Source of the DNA: an uncultured Muribaculaceae bacterium | Lineage (GTDB): Bacteria; Bacteroidota; Bacteroidia; Bacteroidales; Muribaculaceae | Reading direction: 5' to 3' | Assembly (NCBI GenBank): GCA_910585285.1 | Contig: CAJUDL010000040.1 | Location: 1 to 17,214 of the forward strand | Length of the DNA stretch: 17,214 nucleotides | Part shown: piece after piece, positions 1-7,100 of the stretch | Layout: every line of letters begins with the position of its first letter | Numbering within the stretch: the first letter of the stretch is position 1 | The notes under the pieces: model-generated | Told to the model about the DNA's origin: nothing | Database searches by the model: none | Seen by the model: only the letters and a program-made list of their open reading frames with translations | Made by a program: the position numbers and the translations under genes

Positions 1-1
1 C

Positions 2-907
2 GGTGCTGCTCAGATGGACGGTGCTATCATCGTAGTTGCTGCAACTGACGGTCCGATGCCCCAGACTCGTGAGCACATCCTTCTCGCTCGTCAGGTGAAC
101 GTTCCCCGTCTTGTTGTGTTCATGAATAAATGCGACATGGTTGACGATGAGGAAATGCTTGAGCTCGTTGAGATGGATATGCGTGACCTTCTTTCTCAGT
201 ATGAGTATGATGGTGACAATACTCCTATCATCCGCGGTTCTGCTCTTGGTGCTCTTAACGGTGAGCCCCAGTGGGAAGACAAGGTTATGGAGCTCATGGA
301 TGCAGTTGACAATTGGATTCCACTTCCTCCCCGTGACGTTGATAAACCCTTCCTTATGCCTGTTGAGGACGTATTCTCAATCACAGGTCGTGGTACAGTT
401 GCCACAGGTCGTATCGAGGCTGGTCGCGTAAAAGTTGGCGATGAGGTTCAGATCCTTGGTCTTGGTGCCGACAAGAAATCTGTTGTAACAGGTGTTGAGA
501 TGTTCCGTAAGATCCTTGATGAGGGTGAGGCTGGTGATAACGTAGGTCTTCTCCTCCGTGGTATCGACAAAGACGAAATCAAACGTGGTATGGTTATCTG
601 CCATCCCGGACAGGTTAAACCTCACGATCACTTCAAGGCTCAGGTTTATATCCTGAAGAAAGAAGAGGGTGGCCGTCACACTCCGTTCCACAACAAATAT
701 CGTCCTCAGTTCTACATCCGTACACTCGATGTAACTGGTGAGATCACACTCCCCGAAGGAATTGAGATGGTAATGCCTGGTGACAACGTTGAGATCGATG
801 TTAAGCTCATCACTCCGGTAGCAATGGACAATGGTCTTCGTTTCGCTATCCGTGAAGGTGGTCGCACCGTTGGTTCTGGTCAGATCACAGCCGTTATTGA
901 CGATTAA
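2..907 (+). CDS. tuf: Elongation factor Tu, 5'-truncated by the window edge
   Basis: EF-Tu is the GTPase that carries aminoacyl-tRNA to the ribosomal A site. The reading frame is open from the first bases, so the true start lies upstream. What remains is 301 residues of a protein usually near 395. The first visible residues (GAAQMDGAIIVVAATDGPMP) are the end of the switch II region of the G domain. The guanine-specificity motif NKCD and the G5-type motif RGSALGAL follow. Domain 2 (from about DKPFLMPVEDVFSITGRGT) and domain 3 (HTPFHNKYRPQFYIRTLDVT, ending GSGQITAVIDD) are complete. The P-loop and DxxG motifs are outside the window. The gene ends in tandem TAA TAA stops and is followed by a hairpin and tRNA-Trp. 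Codon use is strongly biased (GGT, CGT, CTT/CTC), as expected for a very highly expressed gene. Identity is secure. Confidence 0.98.
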   Translation, partial: GAAQMDGAIIVVAATDGPMPQTREHILLARQVNVPRLVVFMNKCDMVDDEEMLELVEMDMRDLLSQYEYDGDNTPIIRGSALGALNGEPQWEDKVMELMDAVDNWIPLPPRDVDKPFLMPVEDVFSITGRGTVATGRIEAGRVKVGDEVQILGLGADKKSVVTGVEMFRKILDEGEAGDNVGLLLRGIDKDEIKRGMVICHPGQVKPHDHFKAQVYILKKEEGGRHTPFHNKYRPQFYIRTLDVTGEITLPEGIEMVMPGDNVEIDVKLITPVAMDNGLRFAIREGGRTVGSGQITAVIDD

Positions 908-934
908 TAATCGCAACAACAAAACATATAACAT

Positions 935-960
935 AGGGGCCTTCGGCTAAGGAGGCCCCT
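935..960 (+). terminator. Hairpin between tuf and tRNA-Trp, possible partial terminator or mRNA 3'-end stabiliser
   Basis: AGGGGCC (935-941) pairs perfectly with GGCCCCT (954-960). Three more pairs (T942-A953, T943-G952 wobble, C944-G951) leave a 6-nt loop GGCTAA. The structure is GC-rich, but the next bases are AATCT and not a T tract, so it is a poor classical intrinsic terminator. It stops 5 nt before the first base of the tRNA. It may let some transcription through into tRNA-Trp and secE while protecting the 3' end of the abundant tuf mRNA (inference). Confidence 0.6.
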
Positions 961-965
961 AATCT

Positions 966-1041
966 ACGGGAATAGCTCAGTTGGTAGAGCACCGGTCTCC
1001 AAAACCGGGTGTCGAGAGTTCGAGTCTTTCTTCCCGTGCCA
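966..1041 (+). tRNA. trnW: tRNA-Trp (anticodon CCA)
   Basis: This 76-nt cloverleaf decodes UGG. The acceptor arm ACGGGAA (966-972) pairs with TTCCCGT (1031-1037), followed by discriminator G and an encoded CCA end (1039-1041). The D-arm contains AGCTCAGTTGGTAGAGC. The anticodon stem CCGGT/ACCGG (992-996/1004-1008) encloses the loop CTCCAAA with anticodon CCA at 999-1001. The T-arm carries GTTCGAGTC. The gene sits between the tuf hairpin (5 nt upstream) and secE (12 nt downstream), so it is almost certainly part of a longer transcript and released by RNase P and 3' nucleases. Confidence 0.98.
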
Positions 1042-1053
1042 ATAGCAAACAAT

Positions 1054-1245
1054 ATGAAATTATTCAAGGATATTAAGGAATCTTATAACGAACTTGTGTA
1101 TAAGGTTTCTTGGCCGACTCAGAAACAGCTTATCAACAGCTCGGTGCTGGTGCTGATAGCTTCCATCATCCTGGCAGTCTTCATTTGGGCTGTAGATAAG
1201 ATCTTCAATCTTCTTATGGAGTTGGTTTACAGTATCAATTTTTAA
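1054..1245 (+). CDS. secE: Preprotein translocase subunit SecE
   Basis: SecE clamps SecY in the inner-membrane SecYEG protein-conducting channel. The 63-residue product is a short single-span SecE, as in most non-enteric bacteria. An amphipathic N-terminal helix (about 1-17) leads into the conserved hinge motif VSWPTQ (18-23), then one membrane segment at about 28-47 (VLVLIASIILAVFIWAV). I chose ATG 1054. The frame stays open upstream to 1009, but that part lies inside the tRNA, and the family signature begins just after this ATG. Only 12 nt (ATAGCAAACAAT) separate the tRNA CCA end from the start codon, and there is no Shine-Dalgarno in them. The secE-nusG pairing is the usual bacterial arrangement. 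Confidence 0.96.
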   Translation: MKLFKDIKESYNELVYKVSWPTQKQLINSSVLVLIASIILAVFIWAVDKIFNLLMELVYSINF

Positions 1246-1266
1246 ACTTTTCAAATAAGGATTTCA

Positions 1267-1818
1267 ATGGCTGAATCAAAGAAAGAATGGTACGTGCTGC
1301 GTGCCATCTCAGGAAAGGAAGCGAAGGTCAAAGAAGTGTTGGAGGCAGCGATCAAAAACACTGATCTCGGACATTACGTTTCGCAGGTATTGATTCCAAC
1401 TGAAAAAGTTTACACCACCCGCAATGGCAAGAAGGTGTTGAAGGAGCGCACTCTTTATTCAGGGTATGTCTTTATACAGGCTGCCTTGACTGGAGAAGTT
1501 GAATACGAACTCCGCAACACTACGAATGTCATTGATTTTTTGCGTGGACGTGCAAAAGGCAGCAAGCCGGAGGCTCTTCGTGAAAGTGAGGTGATGAGGA
1601 TGCTGGGACGAGCCGACGAGATGAGCGAACCGGCTGAGGAAACGACAGATCGTTACATCGTGGGTGAGCCCGTGAAGGTAACGTTCGGTCCTTTCAGTGG
1701 CTTTAGTGGAGTCATCAAGGAGGTTAACTCAGAGAGAAAGAAGATCAAGGTAGAGGTCAAGATATTTGGTCGCGCCACTGATCTTGAGTTGGAAAATTCG
1801 CAAGTGGAAAGAGAGTAA
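1267..1818 (+). CDS. nusG: Transcription termination/antitermination factor NusG
   Basis: NusG binds RNA polymerase at the beta' clamp and beta lobe, suppresses pausing, and couples transcription to Rho or to the ribosome. The 183-residue protein has the usual two domains. The NGN domain spans about residues 7-115 (WYVLRAISGKEAKVKEVLE at the start, LYSGYVFIQ at 63-71 in the core). The C-terminal KOW domain spans about 131-180, with VGEPVKVTFGPFSGFSGVI as its signature. A charged linker (SEPAEETTD) separates them. The start ATG is preceded by TAAGGA (1256-1261) at 5-nt spacing, one of the few Shine-Dalgarno-like sites in the window. It lies 21 nt after secE and is surely co-transcribed with it. 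Confidence 0.98.
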   Translation: MAESKKEWYVLRAISGKEAKVKEVLEAAIKNTDLGHYVSQVLIPTEKVYTTRNGKKVLKERTLYSGYVFIQAALTGEVEYELRNTTNVIDFLRGRAKGSKPEALRESEVMRMLGRADEMSEPAEETTDRYIVGEPVKVTFGPFSGFSGVIKEVNSERKKIKVEVKIFGRATDLELENSQVERE

Positions 1819-1845
1819 GTCCGAATGGATGTTACACTTTCGGAT
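1819..1845 (+). promoter_or_regulatory. Weak hairpin in the rplK leader, possible L1 autoregulatory element
   Basis: TCCGAA (1820-1825) can pair with TTCGGA (1839-1844) across a 13-nt loop, with a possible G-T wobble below. In well studied bacteria L1 represses its own rplK-rplA mRNA through a structure in the rplK leader, and this is the only inverted repeat in the 67-nt nusG-rplK spacer. I could not match a specific L1-binding consensus, so the role is a guess. The rest of the spacer is AT-rich, with a run of A just before the start codon. Confidence 0.25.
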
Positions 1846-1885
1846 TGATTCTATTTCACAACAAAACTTTTAAAAAAGTAGAACA

Positions 1886-2329
1886 ATGGCAAAAGAAATT
1901 GCTGGACAGATCAAATTACAGATTAAAGGCGGAGCAGCCAATCCGTCTCCACCAGTAGGACCTGCTCTGGGTTCTAAGGGTATCAACATCATGGAATTTT
2001 GCAAGCAATTCAATGCCCGCACCCAGGATAAGGCCGGAAAGGTTCTTCCTGTAGTAATCACTTACTACACTGACAAGAGCTTCGACTTTATTGTCAAGAC
2101 TCCTCCTGTGGCAGTGCAGCTCAAGGAAGTTGCCAAGGTTAAGAGCGGTTCCGCTCAGCCTAACCGTAAGAAGGTAGCCGAGATCACATGGGATCAGGTA
2201 AAGACAATTGCTGAAGACAAGATGCCGGATTTGAACTGTTTTACTTTGGATTCTGCAATGCGTATGGTTGCAGGCACAGCGAGAAGCATGGGTATCACCG
2301 TCAAAGGGGCATTCCCTGAACTTAACTAA
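1886..2329 (+). CDS. rplK: 50S ribosomal protein L11
   Basis: L11 sits at the base of the ribosomal stalk, binds the 23S rRNA GTPase-associated region, and is part of the site where EF-Tu, EF-G and (p)ppGpp synthetase act. The 147-residue length matches the family. The N-terminal domain begins KEIAGQIKLQIKGGAANPSP and contains the proline-rich PSPPVGPALG element next to the thiostrepton site. The C-terminal rRNA-binding domain ends in TARSMGITVKG. The ATG follows AGTAGAACA, an A-rich context without Shine-Dalgarno. The gene ends with TAA TAA and is 14 nt from rplA, with which it normally forms an L1-regulated unit. Confidence 0.98.
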   Translation: MAKEIAGQIKLQIKGGAANPSPPVGPALGSKGINIMEFCKQFNARTQDKAGKVLPVVITYYTDKSFDFIVKTPPVAVQLKEVAKVKSGSAQPNRKKVAEITWDQVKTIAEDKMPDLNCFTLDSAMRMVAGTARSMGITVKGAFPELN

Positions 2330-2343
2330 TAATCTTCAAGAAA

Positions 2344-3039
2344 ATGGGAAAACTGACAAAAAATCAAAAGTTAGCTTTATCGAAGATTGAACCCGGGAAG
2401 GCATACACTTTGGCAGAGGCTGCTGAGAAGGTGAAGGAGGTTTCTTTCGAGAAATTCGATTCTTCATTCGACATTGACGTCCGTCTTGGTGTTGATCCCC
2501 GTAAGGCTGACCAGATGGTTCGCGGCGTAGTGTCGCTTCCTCATGGTACAGGAAAGCAGGTTCGTGTGCTCGTATTGTGCGGTCCCGACGCTGAAGCGGC
2601 AGCCAAGGAAGCCGGTGCCGACTATGTTGGCCTCGATGAATATCTCCAGAAAATCAAAGAAGGTTGGACAGACGTTGACGTTATCATCACACAGCCTTCG
2701 GTAATGGGTAAACTTGGTCCGTTGGGTCGTATTCTCGGTCCTCGTGGTCTTATGCCTAACCCGAAGAGTGGTACGGTAACCATGGATGTTGCAAAAGCCG
2801 TCAAAGAGGTAAAACAGGGTAAGATCGACTTTAAGGTTGACAAAACCGGTATTGTTCACGCTTCAATCGGTAAAGTGAGCTTCACAGCCGAGCAGATGCG
2901 CGACAATGCTAAAGAGTTTATCAACACACTTGTGAAGTTGAAACCCGCCACCTCTAAAGGTACATATATCAAGAGCATTTATCTTTCGAGCACAATGGGT
3001 CCCGGCATCAAAGTTGAGACCAAGTCAGTGGCTGAATAA
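2344..3039 (+). CDS. rplA: 50S ribosomal protein L1
   Basis: L1 forms the mobile L1 stalk that helps release E-site tRNA, and in many bacteria it is also the translational repressor of the rplK-rplA mRNA. The protein is 231 residues, normal for the family. Visible signatures are the rRNA-binding segment VRLGVDPRKADQMVRG (47-61) and the hallmark LGPRGLMPNPKSGTVT (131-146). The C-terminal part returns to domain I (GPGIKVETKSV). The start ATG follows CTTCAAGAAA with no strong Shine-Dalgarno. Only 19 nt separate it from rplJ, so rplA and rplJ are very likely on one mRNA, unlike in E. coli, where a promoter and a long leader separate them. Confidence 0.98.
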   Translation: MGKLTKNQKLALSKIEPGKAYTLAEAAEKVKEVSFEKFDSSFDIDVRLGVDPRKADQMVRGVVSLPHGTGKQVRVLVLCGPDAEAAAKEAGADYVGLDEYLQKIKEGWTDVDVIITQPSVMGKLGPLGRILGPRGLMPNPKSGTVTMDVAKAVKEVKQGKIDFKVDKTGIVHASIGKVSFTAEQMRDNAKEFINTLVKLKPATSKGTYIKSIYLSSTMGPGIKVETKSVAE

Positions 3040-3058
3040 TCTTTAAACGAAGACGAAA

Positions 3059-3577
3059 ATGAAAAAGGAAGATAAAGCTATTATAATTGCAAACATCAGC
3101 GACCAGTTGAAAAACCACAGCTGCGTTTATTTGACCCAGACCTCCGGACTTAACGCCGAGAAGACAAGTGCGCTCCGTCGTGCATGTTTCGGTGACAGCA
3201 TCAAAATGCTTTGTGTAAAGAACACCCTTCTTAAGGCTGCCTTCGAAGCAAGTGATGTAGATTATTCCGGTCTCTATGATCTTCTCCATGGCGAAACAAC
3301 TTTGATGCTCTGCAACACCGGCAATGCTCCGGCAAAGCTCATCAAGAAGTTCCGCGACAAGAACGATACACTTCCCTTGCTTAAGGGTGCTTTCGTTGAG
3401 GAGACAGTATACGTTGGCGAGGAATCGTTGGAAACCCTTGCCAATATCAAGAGCAAAAACGAGCTTATCGGCGACGTTATCGGCTTGCTCCAGTCACCTG
3501 CCAAGAATGTTATCAGCGCTCTCCAGAGCGGTGCCAACAAGCTTCACGGCATTCTGGAAACCCTTTCCAACAAATAA
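3059..3577 (+). CDS. rplJ: 50S ribosomal protein L10
   Basis: L10 anchors L7/L12 dimers to the ribosome through its C-terminal helix and binds 23S rRNA beside L11. The product has 172 residues. The N-terminal rRNA-binding domain contains LRRACFGDSIKMLCVKNTLL, close to the family's usual R-x(n)-K-V-KNTL pattern, then LLHGETTLMLC and PAKLIKKF. The C-terminal helix (about 140-172) that docks L12 dimers contains SALQSGANKLHGILETL. No long leader precedes it: the spacer from rplA is 19 nt, too short for a typical L10 leader structure. rplL follows after 38 nt, the conserved pairing. Confidence 0.97.
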   Translation: MKKEDKAIIIANISDQLKNHSCVYLTQTSGLNAEKTSALRRACFGDSIKMLCVKNTLLKAAFEASDVDYSGLYDLLHGETTLMLCNTGNAPAKLIKKFRDKNDTLPLLKGAFVEETVYVGEESLETLANIKSKNELIGDVIGLLQSPAKNVISALQSGANKLHGILETLSNK

Positions 3578-3588
3578 TCATCCACACG

Positions 3589-3615
3589 TAAAAATAATAA
3601 AAAATAAATACTACA
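3589..3615 (+). promoter_or_regulatory. A-rich translation-initiation leader of rplL
   Basis: The 27 nt just before the rplL ATG are almost entirely A and T (runs such as TAAAAATAATAAAAAATAAA) and contain no Shine-Dalgarno. In Bacteroidota, A-rich upstream sequence and lack of structure are known to favour initiation in place of Shine-Dalgarno pairing. A particularly strong site here would fit the need for several L12 copies per ribosome against one L10. The functional statement is inference; the composition is directly visible. Confidence 0.45.
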
Positions 3616-3990
3616 ATGGCAGATTTGAAAGCATTTGCAGAACAATTGGTTAACCTTTCTGTAAAAGAAGTTAACGAACTCGCTACAATCCTCAAGGAAG
3701 AGTATGGTATCGAACCCGCCGCTGCTGCTGTGGCAGTTGCAGCTGGTCCTGCAGCCGGTGCACCCGCTGAGGAGGAGAAGACAAACTTCGACGTAGTTCT
3801 GAAGGCTGCCGGCGCAAGCAAGCTCGCAGTTGTTAAGCTCGTGAAAGAGCTCACAGGTCTTGGTCTGAAAGAGGCTAAGGAATTGGTAGACGGTGCTCCT
3901 AACACTATCAAGGAGGGTCTTCCCAAAGCTGAGGCTGAAGGTCTTAAGAAACAACTCGAAGAGGCCGGCGCTGAAGTTGAACTCAAATAA
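3616..3990 (+). CDS. rplL: 50S ribosomal protein L7/L12
   Basis: L7/L12 is the multi-copy stalk protein that recruits and stimulates translational GTPases. At 124 residues it has the family layout: an N-terminal dimerisation and L10-binding domain (about 1-33, LKAFAEQLVNLSVKEVNELA), a flexible hinge rich in Ala, Gly and Pro (about 34-52), and the compact C-terminal domain (about 56-124), which carries KTNFDVVLKAAGASKLAVVK and the factor-binding helix TGLGLKEAKELVDGAP. The gene ends TAA TAA and is followed 20 nt later by a strong hairpin. It is the last ribosomal-protein gene before rpoB. Confidence 0.98.
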   Translation: MADLKAFAEQLVNLSVKEVNELATILKEEYGIEPAAAAVAVAAGPAAGAPAEEEKTNFDVVLKAAGASKLAVVKLVKELTGLGLKEAKELVDGAPNTIKEGLPKAEAEGLKKQLEEAGAEVELK

Positions 3991-4010
3991 TAATCGACTT
4001 AATCTGAAAG

Positions 4011-4050
4011 TAGGTTAAGAACGCTCACAGGGAGCGTTCTTAACCTATTT
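4011..4050 (+). terminator. Strong hairpin in the rplL-rpoB spacer, likely attenuator
   Basis: TAGGTTAAGAACGCTC (4011-4026) and GAGCGTTCTTAACCTA (4032-4047) form a perfect 16-bp stem with a 5-nt loop ACAGG, followed by TTTATT. The last stem pairs plus the T residues resemble an intrinsic terminator. The position matches the well known attenuator between rplL and rpoB in E. coli, which lowers polymerase-subunit expression relative to ribosomal proteins. Some read-through must occur unless rpoB has its own promoter downstream. I saw no clear Bacteroidales promoter (TTTG ... TAnnTTTG) between 4048 and 4134. Confidence 0.8.
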
Positions 4051-4134
4051 ATTCGTGTACCAACCTTTCTCCCAAACACGTCGATGGGTTCTTCAGGAGC
4101 CGTACGACTAAAGTCCTTTATTAACTTATTACCA

Positions 4135-7100
4135 ATGTCAGTAAAACTTACCGAAAAACCGCGCGTTAATTTCGCGTCGATAAAGAATCCACTGCCTTTT
4201 CCTGATTTCTTGGAAGTGCAGTTGAAATCGTTTAAGGATTTTCTGCAGCTCGACACTCCCCCTGAGATGAGAAAGAACCAGGGACTCTATAAAGTGTTTG
4301 CAGAAAATTTCCCTATCGCCGACACCCGAAACAACTTCGTGCTGGAGTTTCTCGACTATTACATCGATCCTCCGCGCTACTCGATAGAGGAATGTCTCGA
4401 GCGTGGCCTCACGTATAGTGTGCCCCTCAAGGCAAAGCTCAAGCTTTATTGCACCGATCCTGATCATGAGGATTTTGCAACAACGATTCAAGATGTTTAC
4501 CTTGGTCCTATTCCTTATATGACCGAGCAGGGCACGTTTATCATTAATGGTGCCGAGCGTGTTGTCGTGTCGCAGCTTCATCGTTCGCCGGGCGTATTTT
4601 TCGGTCAGAGCACCCATGCCAACGGCACAAAACTCTATTCTGCGCGAATCATTCCTTTCCGTGGCAGCTGGATAGAGTTCGCAACAGATATCAACAATGT
4701 GATGTATGCATACATCGACCGAAAGAAGAAACTTCCGGTCACAACATTGTTACGTGCCATCGGACTTGAGAGCGATAAGGATATCATCCAGATATTTGAC
4801 TTGGCTGAAGAGATAAAGGTAACAAAAACCAATCTGAAGAATTCAGTTGGACGCAAACTTGCTGCCCGTGTTCTCAACAGCTGGGTGGAAGACTTCGTTG
4901 ATGAGGATACAGGTGAGGTCGTTTCCATCGAACGCAACACTGTCGTTGTTGACCGCGGAAGCGAGATCACAGAGGATGTGATCGATGCAATCATGGAGAG
5001 CGGTGTTAAGACTATTCTTCTCGAGAAAGAGAATGTGAATGCCGTTGACTATAGCATTATTTTCAACACTCTCCAGAAGGATACCTCAAACTCCGAGAAA
5101 GAGGCTGTGCAGTATATTTATCGTCAGCTCCGCAATGCCGAGCCACCGGATGATGCGTCTGCACGCGAGGTGATCCAGAATCTTTTCTTCAGCGAGAAGC
5201 GTTATGACCTCGGTGAGGTTGGACGTTATCGTATCAACAAGAAACTTGAACTTGACACTCCGATGGATGTGAAGGTTCTCACACGTGAGGACATCATCGC
5301 CATCATCAAATATCTTATCGAGCTGATCAATGCAAAGAGCGATGTCGATGATATCGACCACCTCAGCAACCGCCGTGTGCGCACTGTTGGTGAGCAGCTT
5401 TACAATCAGTTCGGTGTCGGATTGGCGCGTATTTCACGCTCCATCCGTGAGAAAATGAACGTTCGCGATAATGAGGTGTTCACTCCGACCGACCTTATCA
5501 ATGCCAAGACAATCTCGGCTGTGATAAACACTTTCTTCGGAACAAACGCCCTTTCGCAGTTCATGGATCAGACCAACCCTCTTGCTGAGATCACCCACAA
5601 GCGTCGTATGTCGGCACTTGGTCCCGGCGGTCTTTCACGTGAGCGCGCAGGTTTCGAGGTCCGAGACGTGCACTATACTCACTATGGCCGTCTTTGTCCG
5701 ATCGAGACTCCTGAGGGTCCTAACATCGGTCTTATTTCTTCTCTTTGCGTATATGCGAAGATCAATAACCTTGGCTTCATCGAGACTCCTTATAGGAAGG
5801 TTACCGACGGCAAAGTTAATCTGAATAATGATGAGGTTGTTTACCTCACAGCAGAGATTGAGGAAGGTCAGACCATCGCGCAGGGCAATGCACCTGTTAA
5901 CGATGACGGTTCTTTCATCAATCCCAAGGTAAAGGCGCGTCTTGATGCCGACTTCCCGATTGTTGCTCCGGAGGAGCTTCAGCTTATGGATGTGTCGCCG
6001 ATTCAGATTGCGTCGATCGCGGCTTCACTCATCCCGTTCCTTGAGCATGACGATGCTAACCGTGCGTTGATGGGATCTAACATGATGCGTCAGGCTGTGC
6101 CTTTGCTCCGCAGCGAGGCTCCTATTGTCGGCACGGGTATCGAAGGTCAGCTCATCAAGGATTCCCGCACGCAGATCACTGCCGAGGGTCCGGGTGTTAT
6201 CGAATATGTGGATGCCACAGTGATCCGTATTAACTACGACCGCACTGATGACGAGGAATTTGTGGAATTCGAGTCGTCGGTGAAAGAATATAAGATTCCG
6301 AAGTTCCGTCGCACCAACCAGGGAACAACCATCGACCTCCGTCCGATCTGCAACAAGGGTCAGCGTGTCGAGAAAGGTGATATCCTCACCGAAGGTTATT
6401 CCACAGAGAAAGGAGAGCTCGCACTCGGACGTAACCTCAAGGTAGCGTTCATGCCCTGGAAGGGTTACAACTATGAGGATGCCATCGTGCTTAACGAACG
6501 CATGGTAAGAGAGGATATCCTTACTTCTGTTCACGTTGACGAGTATACTCTTGATGTGCGTGAGACAAAACGTGGTATGGAGGAACTTACTTCCGATATC
6601 CCGAATGTCAGTGAGGATGCTACCAAAGATCTTGACGAACGTGGTATCATCCGTGTTGGAGCGCATGTTGTGCCCGGTGATATCATGATCGGTAAGATCA
6701 CTCCTAAAGGTGAGAGTGACCCCACACCTGAGGAAAAGCTTCTCCGTGCGATCTTTGGTGACAAGGCAGGAGATGTTAAGGATGCTTCTCTCAAGGCATC
6801 GCCTTCTCTCAAGGGTGTTGTTATCGGAACACACCTCTTCTCCAAAGCTGTCAAGAAGAAGAGCAACAAGAACAGTGCTAACGCTCAGCTTCCTCTTCTT
6901 GATGAAGAATATGAGGAGAAACAGGCAGAGCTTCGTCAGCTCATGGTATCGAAGATGCAGACGTTGCTTAAAGGTCAGACCTCTCAGGGTGTGAAGGATT
7001 TCATTGGTGTGGATGTCGTTCCTGTAGGTCAGAAATTCGATGATGTCACTTTTGGCGCTATTGATTATGAGACCGTAAATCTTAGTGATTGGACCGGAGA

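Noticed and set aside
1009..1053. Upstream extension of secE to 1009
   Set aside because: It would translate the 3' half of tRNA-Trp; the SecE family sequence starts at the ATG at 1054.
4048..4134. Possible promoter for rpoBC after the attenuator
   Set aside because: No convincing Bacteroidales -33 TTTG with -7 TAnnTTTG pair was seen; only AT-rich partial matches. A 5-bp CGTGT/ACACG hairpin (4054-4058/4076-4080) is too weak to call.
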